DNA of 11,670 nucleotides from an uncultured Pirellula sp. (GTDB lineage Bacteria > Planctomycetota > Planctomycetia > Pirellulales > Pirellulaceae), in NCBI GenBank assembly GCA_903837255.1, contig CAILTZ010000694.1, positions 1 through 11,670 of the forward strand, read 5' to 3'. This document shows, piece by piece, positions 1 through 6,301 of the stretch; positions within the stretch are counted from its first letter, which is position 1, and each line of letters begins with the position of its first letter. The notes below the pieces were generated by a model. The model worked only from the letters and a program-made list of their open reading frames with translations. It was not told the origin of the DNA and ran no database searches. A program made the position numbers and the translations under genes.

Positions 1-250
1 CGAGCATCCAAACACCCGGCTCGGTGCGCCAGTTTCGAAAACAAAGGGAATAGATCCCTAGCGAAAACAGCATTAGTCCGGTGACCAAACCGAATCCCTT
101 GGCGAACAGGATAGCCACGACCATCAAACCAATTCCGAGCCAAATGCAGGTTCGCCACGGTCGGATGTACCTGTCGATTTGTGATTCCCGCAGAAGTAGC
201 ATGGTTTCGCTAGGACGAATCATGGCCATCAAACGCGAAGTCCGAGGCAT
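1..250 (-). CDS. Two-helix small membrane protein, partial (runs off left edge)
   Basis: A reading frame of 83 codons begins with ATG at 250 and stays open to the window edge, so the C-terminus is missing. It starts directly after the TAG stop of the upstream HutZ-like gene (TAGATG), with AAGGGG seven bases before the ATG, which suggests translational coupling. The visible product has a basic N-terminus with many Met/Arg, then two closely spaced hydrophobic segments at about residues 34-51 (CIWLGIGLMVVAILF) and 53-71 (GLVTGLMLFSLGIYSLCF), followed by a charged stretch (FRNWRTEP). This fits an integral membrane protein with a cytoplasmic, positively charged tail. I do not recognise a family. 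It is in the same frame as the upstream gene, so stop readthrough would give a fusion. That is possible but unsupported. Confidence 0.65.
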   Translation of the reverse strand, partial: MPRTSRLMAMIRPSETMLLLRESQIDRYIRPWRTCIWLGIGLMVVAILFAKGFGLVTGLMLFSLGIYSLCFRNWRTEPGVWML

Positions 251-706
251 CTAAAAGCCCCTTACCGGGATGGCTTGGGCAAAGCCTCGCACCCAAACTC
301 CTTCTCCGGGAACCAAGCGGACTAAACGAAAGTCTGGCAAACCCACCAGCATCTCGATCGTAGGACCAAACCGCTTGTGCATCTGATCGAAGACAACCTT
401 TGCGATGCTCTCCTCGCGTGGCACGATTGCAACGTCACACGCGTAACTGACCCGCTTGCGAGCAAATACATTCACCGATTCCTTTTCGTCGGCAATGAAC
501 ATCGCGTGGCATTGTCCGGTCGTAAGCAGATTCGAGGTGTGTTTGGCAAGCCCGCTGATCAACACATAGAAGGCTCCCCCCTCTTGGACAAACGGTGCGT
601 AACTGGCATTCGGTTCCCCTAGCTCAGATACAGTCGATAAGATCACTGTCTTGCAGTGGCCGACAAACTCATGCACCTCGGTGGCAATCTCATTGGGGTT
701 AGTCAT
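251..706 (-). CDS. HutZ/HugZ-like FMN-binding split-barrel (pyridoxamine 5'-phosphate oxidase-like) protein
   Basis: The 151-residue product resembles the HutZ/HugZ/ChuZ haem-utilisation branch of the pyridoxamine-phosphate-oxidase-like split-barrel fold. Family-like blocks are EPNASYAPFVQEGGAFYVLI (31-50), LAKHTSNL (53-60), the IADEKE...NVFARKRVSY segment (71-88), RFGPTIEML (112-120), DFRLVRLVPGEG (125-136) and VWVRGFAQA (137-145). Related proteins bind haem and/or flavin, and in pathogens release iron from haem; the cytoplasm is the expected location. It stops right after the VRGFAQA block. The C-terminal loop that carries the haem-ligating His in HutZ and HugZ, and any DUF2470 domain, are absent, so haem degradation should not be assumed. 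The ATG at 706 has AGGAAA ten bases upstream, inside a triplicated 13-base repeat. It lies 69 bases after nadE, in the same direction. Confidence 0.85.
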   Translation of the reverse strand: MTNPNEIATEVHEFVGHCKTVILSTVSELGEPNASYAPFVQEGGAFYVLISGLAKHTSNLLTTGQCHAMFIADEKESVNVFARKRVSYACDVAIVPREESIAKVVFDQMHKRFGPTIEMLVGLPDFRLVRLVPGEGVWVRGFAQAIPVRGF

Positions 707-716
707 ACGTGTTCTA

Positions 717-755
717 TTTCCTGATTCTCTTTCCTGATTCTCTTTCCTGATTTTC
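717..755 (-). repeat. Three tandem 13-base units, each carrying a Shine-Dalgarno-like AGGAAA
   Basis: On the plus strand TTTCCTGATTCTC occurs at 717-729 and 730-742, and with one mismatch (TTTCCTGATTTTC) at 743-755. Read on the coding (minus) strand, every unit contains AGGAAA. The copy nearest the HutZ-like gene lies ten bases before its ATG and is the probable ribosome binding site. The array fills more than half of the nadE-HutZ spacer. Confidence 0.85.
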
Positions 756-775
756 TTCGGCGATGTTTGTGGCTG

Positions 776-2782
776 CTACTTTAAATCGGCAATCCAAGCC
801 TCAGCATCAGCGTCGCTAGGCATGCGCCAATCGCCCCTTGGCGATAGCGACACGCTCCCGACCTTGGGACCATCCGGTACGCACGATCGCTTGTACTGCG
901 AAGCAAAAAAACGCTTGTAAAAAACTTGGAGGGTTTCTCGGATCTGATCGATCGTGTACGGACGATCAAATCTTGCTTGCTCGGCAAGCATCTGGATTTT
1001 AGAAGGTGTGGCTCCCCCTCGCACCATGTGATACAGGAAGAAATCATGCAATTCATACGGACCAATCGTATCCTCGGTCGTTTGCAGGACGCTCTGATCG
1101 GAACTCAATGGCAATAGTTCTGGAGTGATCGGTGTCTGGACAATGTCGATCAGGATTTCACGAACATCTTTGGTCGCCACATGCTCGGCGATGTACCGCA
1201 CCAAAAACTTTACCAAGGTTTTGGGTACCGAAGTGTTGACGTTGTACATCGACATGTGGTCTGCGTTGTAAGTGCACCAGCCAAGGGCTTGTTCGGACAT
1301 ATCTCCGGTCCCGAGTACAAACCCGCGATTCATCAGCAGCATGGTGCGCATCCGTGCTTGCACATTCTCGAATACCAAATCATGCCGATTCTCCGCAGGC
1401 AATTTCTCGAGCTTGGTCTGCAATGTCGTTGAATTCAATCCTTCTAGGGAAACGCCGAAGGGTCGATGAGCGAGACTTCGGAACGTCTCGAAGCAGTTGT
1501 CTCGTATGTCGATCTCCTGGGAGGTGACTCCGAGGTGCTTCATCAGTTCGATCGCATTGGACTTGGACTGTTTGGTTGTTCCAAACCCTGGCATTGTCAT
1601 TCCGATGATTCGCATCGGGGGCCACCCGGCACGCTTGCACATCTGCACAGCCACCATCAAGGCCAGAGTGCTATCGAGTCCCCCGGAAACGCCGATGCTC
1701 AGTGGCGTATTTTCGGGCATCCGCCCGATTCGCTTGGCAAGCGCCGCGCACTGGATCTCAAAAATCTCTGCACATCGTTCGTGCAACTGTTCTTGGGTCC
1801 CAGGTACAAACGGATGAGGATCGATGAATCGACATAGCGAACCGGGATTGACGGCAAGCTCGAAGGGTACCACGCGGTAATCGAGCGAACTGCGATCAGC
1901 CCTCTGATGCATGGTCTGGAAAGCGCGTCGATCCCGGTCGAGCCTGTCTAAATCGATGTCGGAGGTCGTGAAACTCACGACCGACGATTCGGCGGTCTTC
2001 TTGTCGATCTCCAGGCCGGTCCCAATCCGCTTGGACTCACCCAGCAGCGATCCGTTCTCGGCGATCAAGCAATGCCCACCAAAGACCAGATCGGTGGTGC
2101 TCTCACTCGGACCGGCACTGCTGTAGGCATACGCCGCGATGCATTTTCCCGACTGCATCGTCACAAGCTGCTTGCGGTAATTTGCTTTGGCGATCGTCTC
2201 GTTGCTGGCCGAGAGGTTCAGCAAGACATTTGCACCCGCAAGGGCTTGTTCGCTGCTAGGTGGAATCGGGACCCAAAGATCCTCGCAAATCTCAACCCCC
2301 ACGGTCGCTTTGCCGCAACGAAATAGTAGATCGGTTCCAAAAGGGACTTCGCCAATACCCTCAATCTGCACGGAATCAAAGTCCGCTTCGGCCCCCGAAT
2401 GGAACCAACGGGCTTCGTAAAATTCGCTGTAGTTGGGCAGATGCGTCTTGGGCACTAAGCCCAATACACCTCCGCTCCCGAGCACCGCAGCGACGTTGTA
2501 GAGCCGGCCTGCAACCCCCAGGGGCAGTCCGACGACCACAAGTTGCTGACCGACCAATGGTGCCAGCCGCCGCAAAGCCTCCAGGCATGCATCGAGCAAT
2601 CGATCCTGAAGAAATAGCTCCCCGCAGGTGTAGCCGCTCAGGCACAGCTCAGGTAGCACGACGATGTCCGACGATTGGAACGAAACCAATGCACTCTCGA
2701 TTGCCAAAGCGTTCTGCTGTGGGTTGGCGACACTGGTCGCTGTCGATAAGGCGCTGATTCGAAGAAAACCTGCTGGATGCAT
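776..2782 (-). CDS. nadE: Glutamine-dependent NAD+ synthetase
   Basis: This 668-residue cytoplasmic enzyme makes NAD+ from nicotinic acid adenine dinucleotide, ATP and glutamine, the last step of NAD biosynthesis. The N-terminal nitrilase-type glutaminase domain (about 1-270) shows the expected triad: Glu45 in VVLPELCLSGYT, Lys112 in VPKTHLPNYSEFYE, and Cys166 in VGVEICEDLW. The synthetase domain follows, with the ATP-pyrophosphatase loop SGGLDS at 366-371, the block GTGDMSEQALGWCTYNADHM and a typical C-terminal KVGSVSLSPRGDWRMPSDA. Length matches the large two-domain NadE class (the M. tuberculosis enzyme is about 680 residues), so ammonia would be channelled internally. An open frame continues upstream to an ATG at 2857, but that would overlap the preceding gene by 61 bases. 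I choose ATG 2782 because GGAG lies eight bases upstream and the fold begins there. The gap to the upstream hub-like gene is only 13 bases. Confidence 0.96.
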   Translation of the reverse strand: MHPAGFLRISALSTATSVANPQQNALAIESALVSFQSSDIVVLPELCLSGYTCGELFLQDRLLDACLEALRRLAPLVGQQLVVVGLPLGVAGRLYNVAAVLGSGGVLGLVPKTHLPNYSEFYEARWFHSGAEADFDSVQIEGIGEVPFGTDLLFRCGKATVGVEICEDLWVPIPPSSEQALAGANVLLNLSASNETIAKANYRKQLVTMQSGKCIAAYAYSSAGPSESTTDLVFGGHCLIAENGSLLGESKRIGTGLEIDKKTAESSVVSFTTSDIDLDRLDRDRRAFQTMHQRADRSSLDYRVVPFELAVNPGSLCRFIDPHPFVPGTQEQLHERCAEIFEIQCAALAKRIGRMPENTPLSIGVSGGLDSTLALMVAVQMCKRAGWPPMRIIGMTMPGFGTTKQSKSNAIELMKHLGVTSQEIDIRDNCFETFRSLAHRPFGVSLEGLNSTTLQTKLEKLPAENRHDLVFENVQARMRTMLLMNRGFVLGTGDMSEQALGWCTYNADHMSMYNVNTSVPKTLVKFLVRYIAEHVATKDVREILIDIVQTPITPELLPLSSDQSVLQTTEDTIGPYELHDFFLYHMVRGGATPSKIQMLAEQARFDRPYTIDQIRETLQVFYKRFFASQYKRSCVPDGPKVGSVSLSPRGDWRMPSDADAEAWIADLK

Positions 2783-2790
2783 TCGTTTAA

Positions 2791-2794
2791 CTCC
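2791..2794 (-). promoter_or_regulatory. Ribosome binding site deciding the nadE start
   Basis: The minus strand reads GGAG, then eight bases, then ATG at 2782. The motif sits just after the TAG stop (2797-2799) of the hub-like gene. It supports the shorter nadE start over the in-frame ATG at 2857. Confidence 0.7.
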
Positions 2795-2796
2795 AA

Positions 2797-3186
2797 CTAG
2801 CGAGTCGGACTGCGATGGAAATGCACATGCTTCCACTTGCCATTCTGCTTGTGCCAAACCCGCGTCTCTTCCATCGCCACGGTGGTCGGTTTGCCATCGG
2901 CGATCTTTTGCGTCAAGCGAACATAAGCGATCACGGCGACATCGCCCATGATCCTGATATGCGGGGCGACGATCGTCGATTGGACTGGATTCGATCCGCT
3001 GGGCAGGTTGAAGTAGTACTGGTGGAAATCAAGTCCGTCGACCAAATTCCCCATCGCTTCGGGTTCAAAACAAGTCAGACTCGGGCAACATAGATCCTCG
3101 TAAGTGTCCCAATCCCCTCGAGTGATGGAGACCAGAAGTCTTTGAGTCAAGTCCAGGATTGTGTCCCGATCGGCAGGTGTGGCCAT
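2797..3186 (-). CDS. CaMKII association (hub) domain-like protein, SnoaL/NTF2-like fold
   Basis: The 129-residue product is a free-standing copy of the association domain that assembles animal Ca2+/calmodulin-dependent kinase II; no kinase domain is attached or nearby. Near-identical stretches include LTCFEPEAMGNLVDGLDFH (37-55), APHIRIMGD (74-82), IAYVRLTQ (86-93) and EETRVWHKQNGKWKHVHFHR (106-125). His55, Arg90, Arg109 and Arg125 align with the pocket residues His395, Arg433, Arg453 and Arg469 of CaMKII alpha as I recall them, so the pocket looks complete. The fold belongs to the NTF2-like superfamily, which forms cone-shaped ligand-binding barrels and oligomers. The ligand and role in bacteria are unknown to me. 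It is probably the first gene of an operon with nadE, 13 bases away. The start is ATG 3186 with GGAAA nine bases upstream. Cytoplasmic, with no signal peptide. Confidence 0.9.
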   Translation of the reverse strand: MATPADRDTILDLTQRLLVSITRGDWDTYEDLCCPSLTCFEPEAMGNLVDGLDFHQYYFNLPSGSNPVQSTIVAPHIRIMGDVAVIAYVRLTQKIADGKPTTVAMEETRVWHKQNGKWKHVHFHRSPTR

Positions 3187-3418
3187 CGCGGAGTGTTTCC
3201 AATCAACCGAGTAGTTATGCTAGCGGATATCCTTGGGCGACCGTTCAACCCAGAAATCCCGCTCGGATTCCATAGAATATAATACCCCAAGCGAGCCTCT
3301 TGCCGTAAGCTCTCTGGGAGTATCCCCAAGCGAATTCCCGACAAGCCCAAGCATCCAGTGCAACGTAAACGGTCCAGCGAACGTTAAAACAGTCATAACC
3401 GGAAGGAGTTCCACCCAG
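3187..3418. promoter_or_regulatory. Divergent promoter region between the nadE operon and the XPB-Bax1 pair
   Basis: These 232 bases separate a minus-strand ATG (3186) from the proposed plus-strand TTG (3419), so promoters for both units should lie here. The only sharp signal is a perfect TATAAT at 3278-3283 on the plus strand inside an AT-rich core (catagaatataatacc). I see no convincing -35 at 17 bases from it. The complement of the same core could serve the minus strand. The plus-strand helicase frame stays open through this region to an ATG at 3233, but the translated residues look like random sequence and I treat it as non-coding. Confidence 0.4.
3401..3408 (+). promoter_or_regulatory. 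Strong ribosome binding site for a TTG start of the XPB-like helicase
   Basis: GGAAGGAG ends ten bases before an in-frame TTG at 3419-3421. It is the best Shine-Dalgarno match near the 5' end of the helicase frame. It places translation start a few residues before the first conserved block (RLVFDAGTLLL). Confidence 0.65.
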
Positions 3419-4930
3419 TTGTCCCATGCAGCAAGCTCGAACCGACTGGTTTTTGATGCGGGTACTTTGTTGCTGGATTTTAGGTTGCCAGCCAGCACGT
3501 TGCCAGCCAGCACGTTGCCAGAGAATAGGGCAAGCGGTCCGGCGACCAAGAAACAGCTTGACGCATGGTTTGGTCTGAATCTATGGACCTGGGATCATCG
3601 GGTTTCAATGTGGCGAACCGATGCTTGTTACTATGGACACATTCGGCAAGTCCTGAGCACTTGCGACACCCGGATCATCGACGAGGTGCCCAGGATGGAT
3701 ACCGGGGTGGATACTCAGTCGACGAGCGTGCTGGTCACCTTCGCTGCCGAGCGAAACCTCCCGCCACTGCGAGCCGAGCAGATTCAGGCCGTGGAGGCTT
3801 GGTCGACCACGCGTCGAGGGATTGTCGTGATGCCTACTGGGACCGGCAAGACGGAGGTTGCATTATCGATCATCGCTCAATGCCAGACCCCGACGTTGAT
3901 CGTCGCTCCGGTAAGGGACCTGATGTACCAATGGCATCGCAGGATCTTGCGCGGACTCGGGATCGATGCAGGGGTCTTGGGGGATTCTCGGCATGATATC
4001 CGACCTGTGACCGTGACAACGTATGCCAGCGCCTGCATTCATGCCACGCAGCTCGGGGCCCGATTCGGGCTCTTGGTCTTCGATGAATGCCATCACTTGA
4101 CCGGTCCGATCCGAGCCGATGCAGCACGCTGCTCGATTGCGCAGAATCGGCTGGGATTGACCGCTACGCTAGGCTCCAACACCCAGTCTCTCGAATCGCT
4201 CATCGGTCCGGTGGTCTATGAGCTTGGATTGCAGCAGGTCAAAGGCAGCACACTTGCAGACTACGACGTGATTCGTATTCCCGTTTCGCTCGGCACCCTG
4301 GAGCGGTTCCGCTACAAAGAGCTCGCCCGCCAAATTGCGCAGTATGTCAACGAGCGACGCCAGCAGCAATCGGATTTCGAGTGGAAGGATTTGTGCAGCG
4401 AAGCTGCCCAGGGGAGCGAAGCTTCGCGAATCATGCGCCTGTATCGCGAAAAGGAATCGATCGAAGACCGAGCCGACGAGAAAATTAGCGTGCTTGAAGA
4501 TCTGTTTCGACTCCATCTCGGAGAGCCGATGATCATCTTTACCGGTACCAACGCGATGGCTCGACAGGTCTCGACGCGTTTCCTCATCCCGTGTCTACTG
4601 AGCCACTGCGGAAAATCAGAACGGCTCGATTATCTCGAAGGACTACGCGACGGAGTCTATCCGGCGCTGGTGGCCAACCAAGTCCTCGACGAAGGGGTCG
4701 ATCTGCCCGAGGTCAAAGTCGCCGTCGTGCTCGGTGGCAAAAGCTCGACGCGACAATCCAAGCAACGGCTCGGACGTATCTTGAGAAAACGCGGGGATGC
4801 ACGAGCGGTCCTTTACGAAGTGGTCGCCGCCGAAACCAAAGAAGTCCAACGCTCTCGTAACAGGAGACGCAACGATGCTTACCAAGGAACTCGCCATCGC
4901 AAGGTACGTCGACGGCCAGATCCTTCCTGA
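3419..4930 (+). CDS. XPB/Rad25-family superfamily 2 DNA helicase
   Basis: From the TTG start the product has 503 residues, near the size of archaeal XPB. An N-terminal damage-recognition-like region carries RLVFDAGTLLLDF (about 9-21) and WDHRVSMWRTDACYYGHI (about 58-75). Helicase motifs follow in order: Walker A PTGTGKT (139-145), Ia LIVAPVRDLMYQW, Walker B with DECH (222-225), III LTAT (247-250), IV MIIFTGTN, V VANQVLDEGVDLPEV and VI QRLGRILRK (449-457). The helical segment between III and IV has the usual thumb position. XPB proteins translocate on DNA with ATP and open duplexes; in eukaryotes they act in TFIIH, and in archaea with the nuclease Bax1. Here a Bax1-like gene overlaps the 3' end by 56 bases, so the two are surely co-translated. 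The start is inferred. An ATG at 3233 would add 62 residues that look non-coding. The N-terminal region holds a duplicated LPAST. Confidence 0.93.
   Translation: MSHAASSNRLVFDAGTLLLDFRLPASTLPASTLPENRASGPATKKQLDAWFGLNLWTWDHRVSMWRTDACYYGHIRQVLSTCDTRIIDEVPRMDTGVDTQSTSVLVTFAAERNLPPLRAEQIQAVEAWSTTRRGIVVMPTGTGKTEVALSIIAQCQTPTLIVAPVRDLMYQWHRRILRGLGIDAGVLGDSRHDIRPVTVTTYASACIHATQLGARFGLLVFDECHHLTGPIRADAARCSIAQNRLGLTATLGSNTQSLESLIGPVVYELGLQQVKGSTLADYDVIRIPVSLGTLERFRYKELARQIAQYVNERRQQQSDFEWKDLCSEAAQGSEASRIMRLYREKESIEDRADEKISVLEDLFRLHLGEPMIIFTGTNAMARQVSTRFLIPCLLSHCGKSERLDYLEGLRDGVYPALVANQVLDEGVDLPEVKVAVVLGGKSSTRQSKQRLGRILRKRGDARAVLYEVVAAETKEVQRSRNRRRNDAYQGTRHRKVRRRPDPS
3484..3521 (+). repeat. 15-base in-frame tandem duplication in the helicase gene
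   Basis: GTTGCCAGCCAGCAC is repeated exactly at 3484-3498 and 3499-3513 and begins again (GTTGCCAG) at 3514-3521. It encodes consecutive LPAST LPAST LP near residues 23-34 of the helicase. The length is a multiple of three, so copy-number change would keep the frame. Confidence 0.9.
4862..4866 (+). promoter_or_regulatory. Ribosome binding site of the Bax1-like gene inside the helicase gene
   Basis: AGGAG sits eight bases before ATG 4875, within the last codons of the helicase gene. It decides the start against the in-frame ATG at 4797, which lacks such a motif. Confidence 0.75.
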
Positions 4931-6143
4931 CCGTTTGAGTCGTACCAAGCATGCCAAGTACCTCGAACTAGCCGAGCAAATGTGCCAAGTCTATCGAGCA
5001 GGTGTTGGCTCGATGCGAAAAAGTTTGCACCATGAAATCCAAAAGATCCTCGAAGTCGATCCCGAGTGCCCTATTCGACGCGTCGGAGCCTTTTGCAAAC
5101 TCCTCGACGATTGGTCGGAATTCGACGCGGGCAAACCCAAAAAGACCGCTCAGCTACGACAGCGAGTCTTTCGCCAAGCGGCCAATCTCCATCCGCTAGT
5201 GGCCAACGTTGAGTCCATCCTCGATCGCTCGGAGATCCAGGCCAAGCAGCAGATCGCTCAATCGGAGAATATGACTTGGCACGAGCTTGAACGCCAACTC
5301 TTTTCCGACATCATCGAGCATCATAGGCTCATCAAGTTCGACTCCCCGAGTGATACCAAGGACCTATTGGCTCGCTACAACGTTGCGCAGACGCAAGCTG
5401 CTCTGCTAGATGCAAAGCAAATGGTCGTTGAATCGACCGCCGATTGGAAGAGGATCTTGAGGTTTGCCAAGCTTGCGAATTTGATGCACCGCATCGAGCC
5501 GATCCACGACGGATTTCGATTCACTCTCGATGGGCCTGCGTCGGTTCTGCGAGGGACCCATCGCTATGGCGTGCAGATGGCCAAGTTCCTGCCGGGACTC
5601 TTGTCCTGCTCGGGTTGGTCGATGGAAGCGACCATCCTGCCCAAGGGGTTTGCCAAGCACGCCGATACGCCCTGGGGAAGCAAGCAGCGCTGGGTTTTGA
5701 AGCTCGATGCAAACTCTGGACTTCAGTCCGATACCCAAGCCGGCGGACAAACCGACTCGGGGGTCGAGCAGCAGCTCATCGAGAGTTGGAAGCTCATGCA
5801 ACTGCTCTTGGAAGGGGCCCGAGATCTGGAGGGCTGGATGCTGATTCGCGAAGGGGATTTGCTGGTCCGAGGCCAGCGGGTTTTTTTCCCCGACTTTACC
5901 GTCGTGAGCCCCTCAGGATTTCGGGTTTTGCTGGAAATTGTCGGGTTTTGGACCCCCGAATACCGGCGGCACAAGGCCGAGGTGCTTGCGGCTTTTCCAG
6001 ATACCCCAATGCTCCTGGCTATCCCCCAGTCGTTAAAGGCGCAATGGAAGAACCACTCTTTTTCAGTCAACCATCGAGTGATCTACTACGGCCAAGAGGT
6101 TTTGCCCGGCGAAATCATCAGAGCAATCGAAGAAAACAGTTGA
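4875..6143 (+). CDS. Bax1-like (DUF790) nuclease, partner of XPB
   Basis: The 422-residue product matches the DUF790/Bax1 family: MLTKELAIARYVDGQILPDR at the N-terminus, a helical middle region with RYNVAQTQAALLDA (167-180), RGTHRYGVQMAKFLPGLL (226-243) and a C-terminal nuclease-like block. That block has FPD (338-340), Glu354 in VLLEIVGFWTPEY (351-363) and a following RRHK, an order resembling PD-(D/E)XK nucleases. In archaea Bax1 binds XPB, stimulates it and cuts bubble or fork DNA, giving an excision-repair-like pair. The helicase gene directly upstream overlaps by 56 bases, so co-expression of the complex is very likely. I take ATG 4875 because AGGAG lies eight bases upstream and family members start with MLTKEL-type sequence. 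The 26 extra residues available from ATG 4797 look like out-of-frame helicase sequence. No break in the frame is visible. Confidence 0.92.
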   Translation: MLTKELAIARYVDGQILPDRLSRTKHAKYLELAEQMCQVYRAGVGSMRKSLHHEIQKILEVDPECPIRRVGAFCKLLDDWSEFDAGKPKKTAQLRQRVFRQAANLHPLVANVESILDRSEIQAKQQIAQSENMTWHELERQLFSDIIEHHRLIKFDSPSDTKDLLARYNVAQTQAALLDAKQMVVESTADWKRILRFAKLANLMHRIEPIHDGFRFTLDGPASVLRGTHRYGVQMAKFLPGLLSCSGWSMEATILPKGFAKHADTPWGSKQRWVLKLDANSGLQSDTQAGGQTDSGVEQQLIESWKLMQLLLEGARDLEGWMLIREGDLLVRGQRVFFPDFTVVSPSGFRVLLEIVGFWTPEYRRHKAEVLAAFPDTPMLLAIPQSLKAQWKNHSFSVNHRVIYYGQEVLPGEIIRAIEENS

Positions 6144-6301
6144 ACTAATGCCCGCTTCCGACCGCCTTGTGTCTTGGCTTATGGCACTTTATGTAACATA
6201 CTATTGTTCGCCGAGGCTGTGGAATGCTTCCCTAAAGTTCACCCTCGGCAAGCCCCCCTCCCCAATGCATACCAACCAGCCGACCCTAGCGGACTTGTTC
6301 C
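6144..6301 (+). promoter_or_regulatory. Spacer with candidate promoter for the DoxX-oxidoreductase genes
   Basis: The 158-base gap holds no gene I can support. TTGGCT (6174-6179) and CATACT (6197-6202) are 17 bases apart and could be -35 and -10 elements for the downstream DoxX gene about 100 bases away. Both match the consensus only partly. I see no clear hairpin followed by a T-run to end the XPB-Bax1 transcript. Confidence 0.3.
6210..6249 (+). repeat. Inverted repeat GCCGAGG/CCTCGGC upstream of the DoxX gene
   Basis: Seven-base perfect arms at 6210-6216 and 6243-6249 are separated by 26 bases and lie just after the candidate -10. They could be an operator or a leader hairpin. No T-run follows, so an intrinsic terminator is unlikely. 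Confidence 0.3.

Noticed and set aside
2783..2857. N-terminal extension of nadE to ATG 2857
   Set aside because: It overlaps the upstream gene by 61 bases, precedes the start of the nitrilase domain, and a good GGAG-spaced ATG exists at 2782.
3401..3412. GGAA-GGAG-TTCC hairpin holding the helicase ribosome binding site in its loop
   Set aside because: A four-base stem is too short to be meaningful.
3484..3521. LPAST repeat as a sortase signal
   Set aside because: It is internal near the N-terminus of a helicase, lacks the Gly of LPXTG and has no following membrane helix.
3565..3996. 143-codon plus-strand frame inside the helicase gene
   Set aside because: It overlaps the helicase motifs out of frame and has shadow-like Arg/Asp/Gly composition.
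4797..4874. Upstream in-frame ATG for the Bax1-like gene
   Set aside because: The 26 added residues are the helicase 3' end read in another frame; the AGGAG before 4875 and the family-typical MLTKEL start favour the later ATG.
5444..6148. Long 234-codon plus-strand frame inside the Bax1-like gene
   Set aside because: It is rich in Arg/Gly/Ala with no family pattern and is out of frame with a well-recognised protein.
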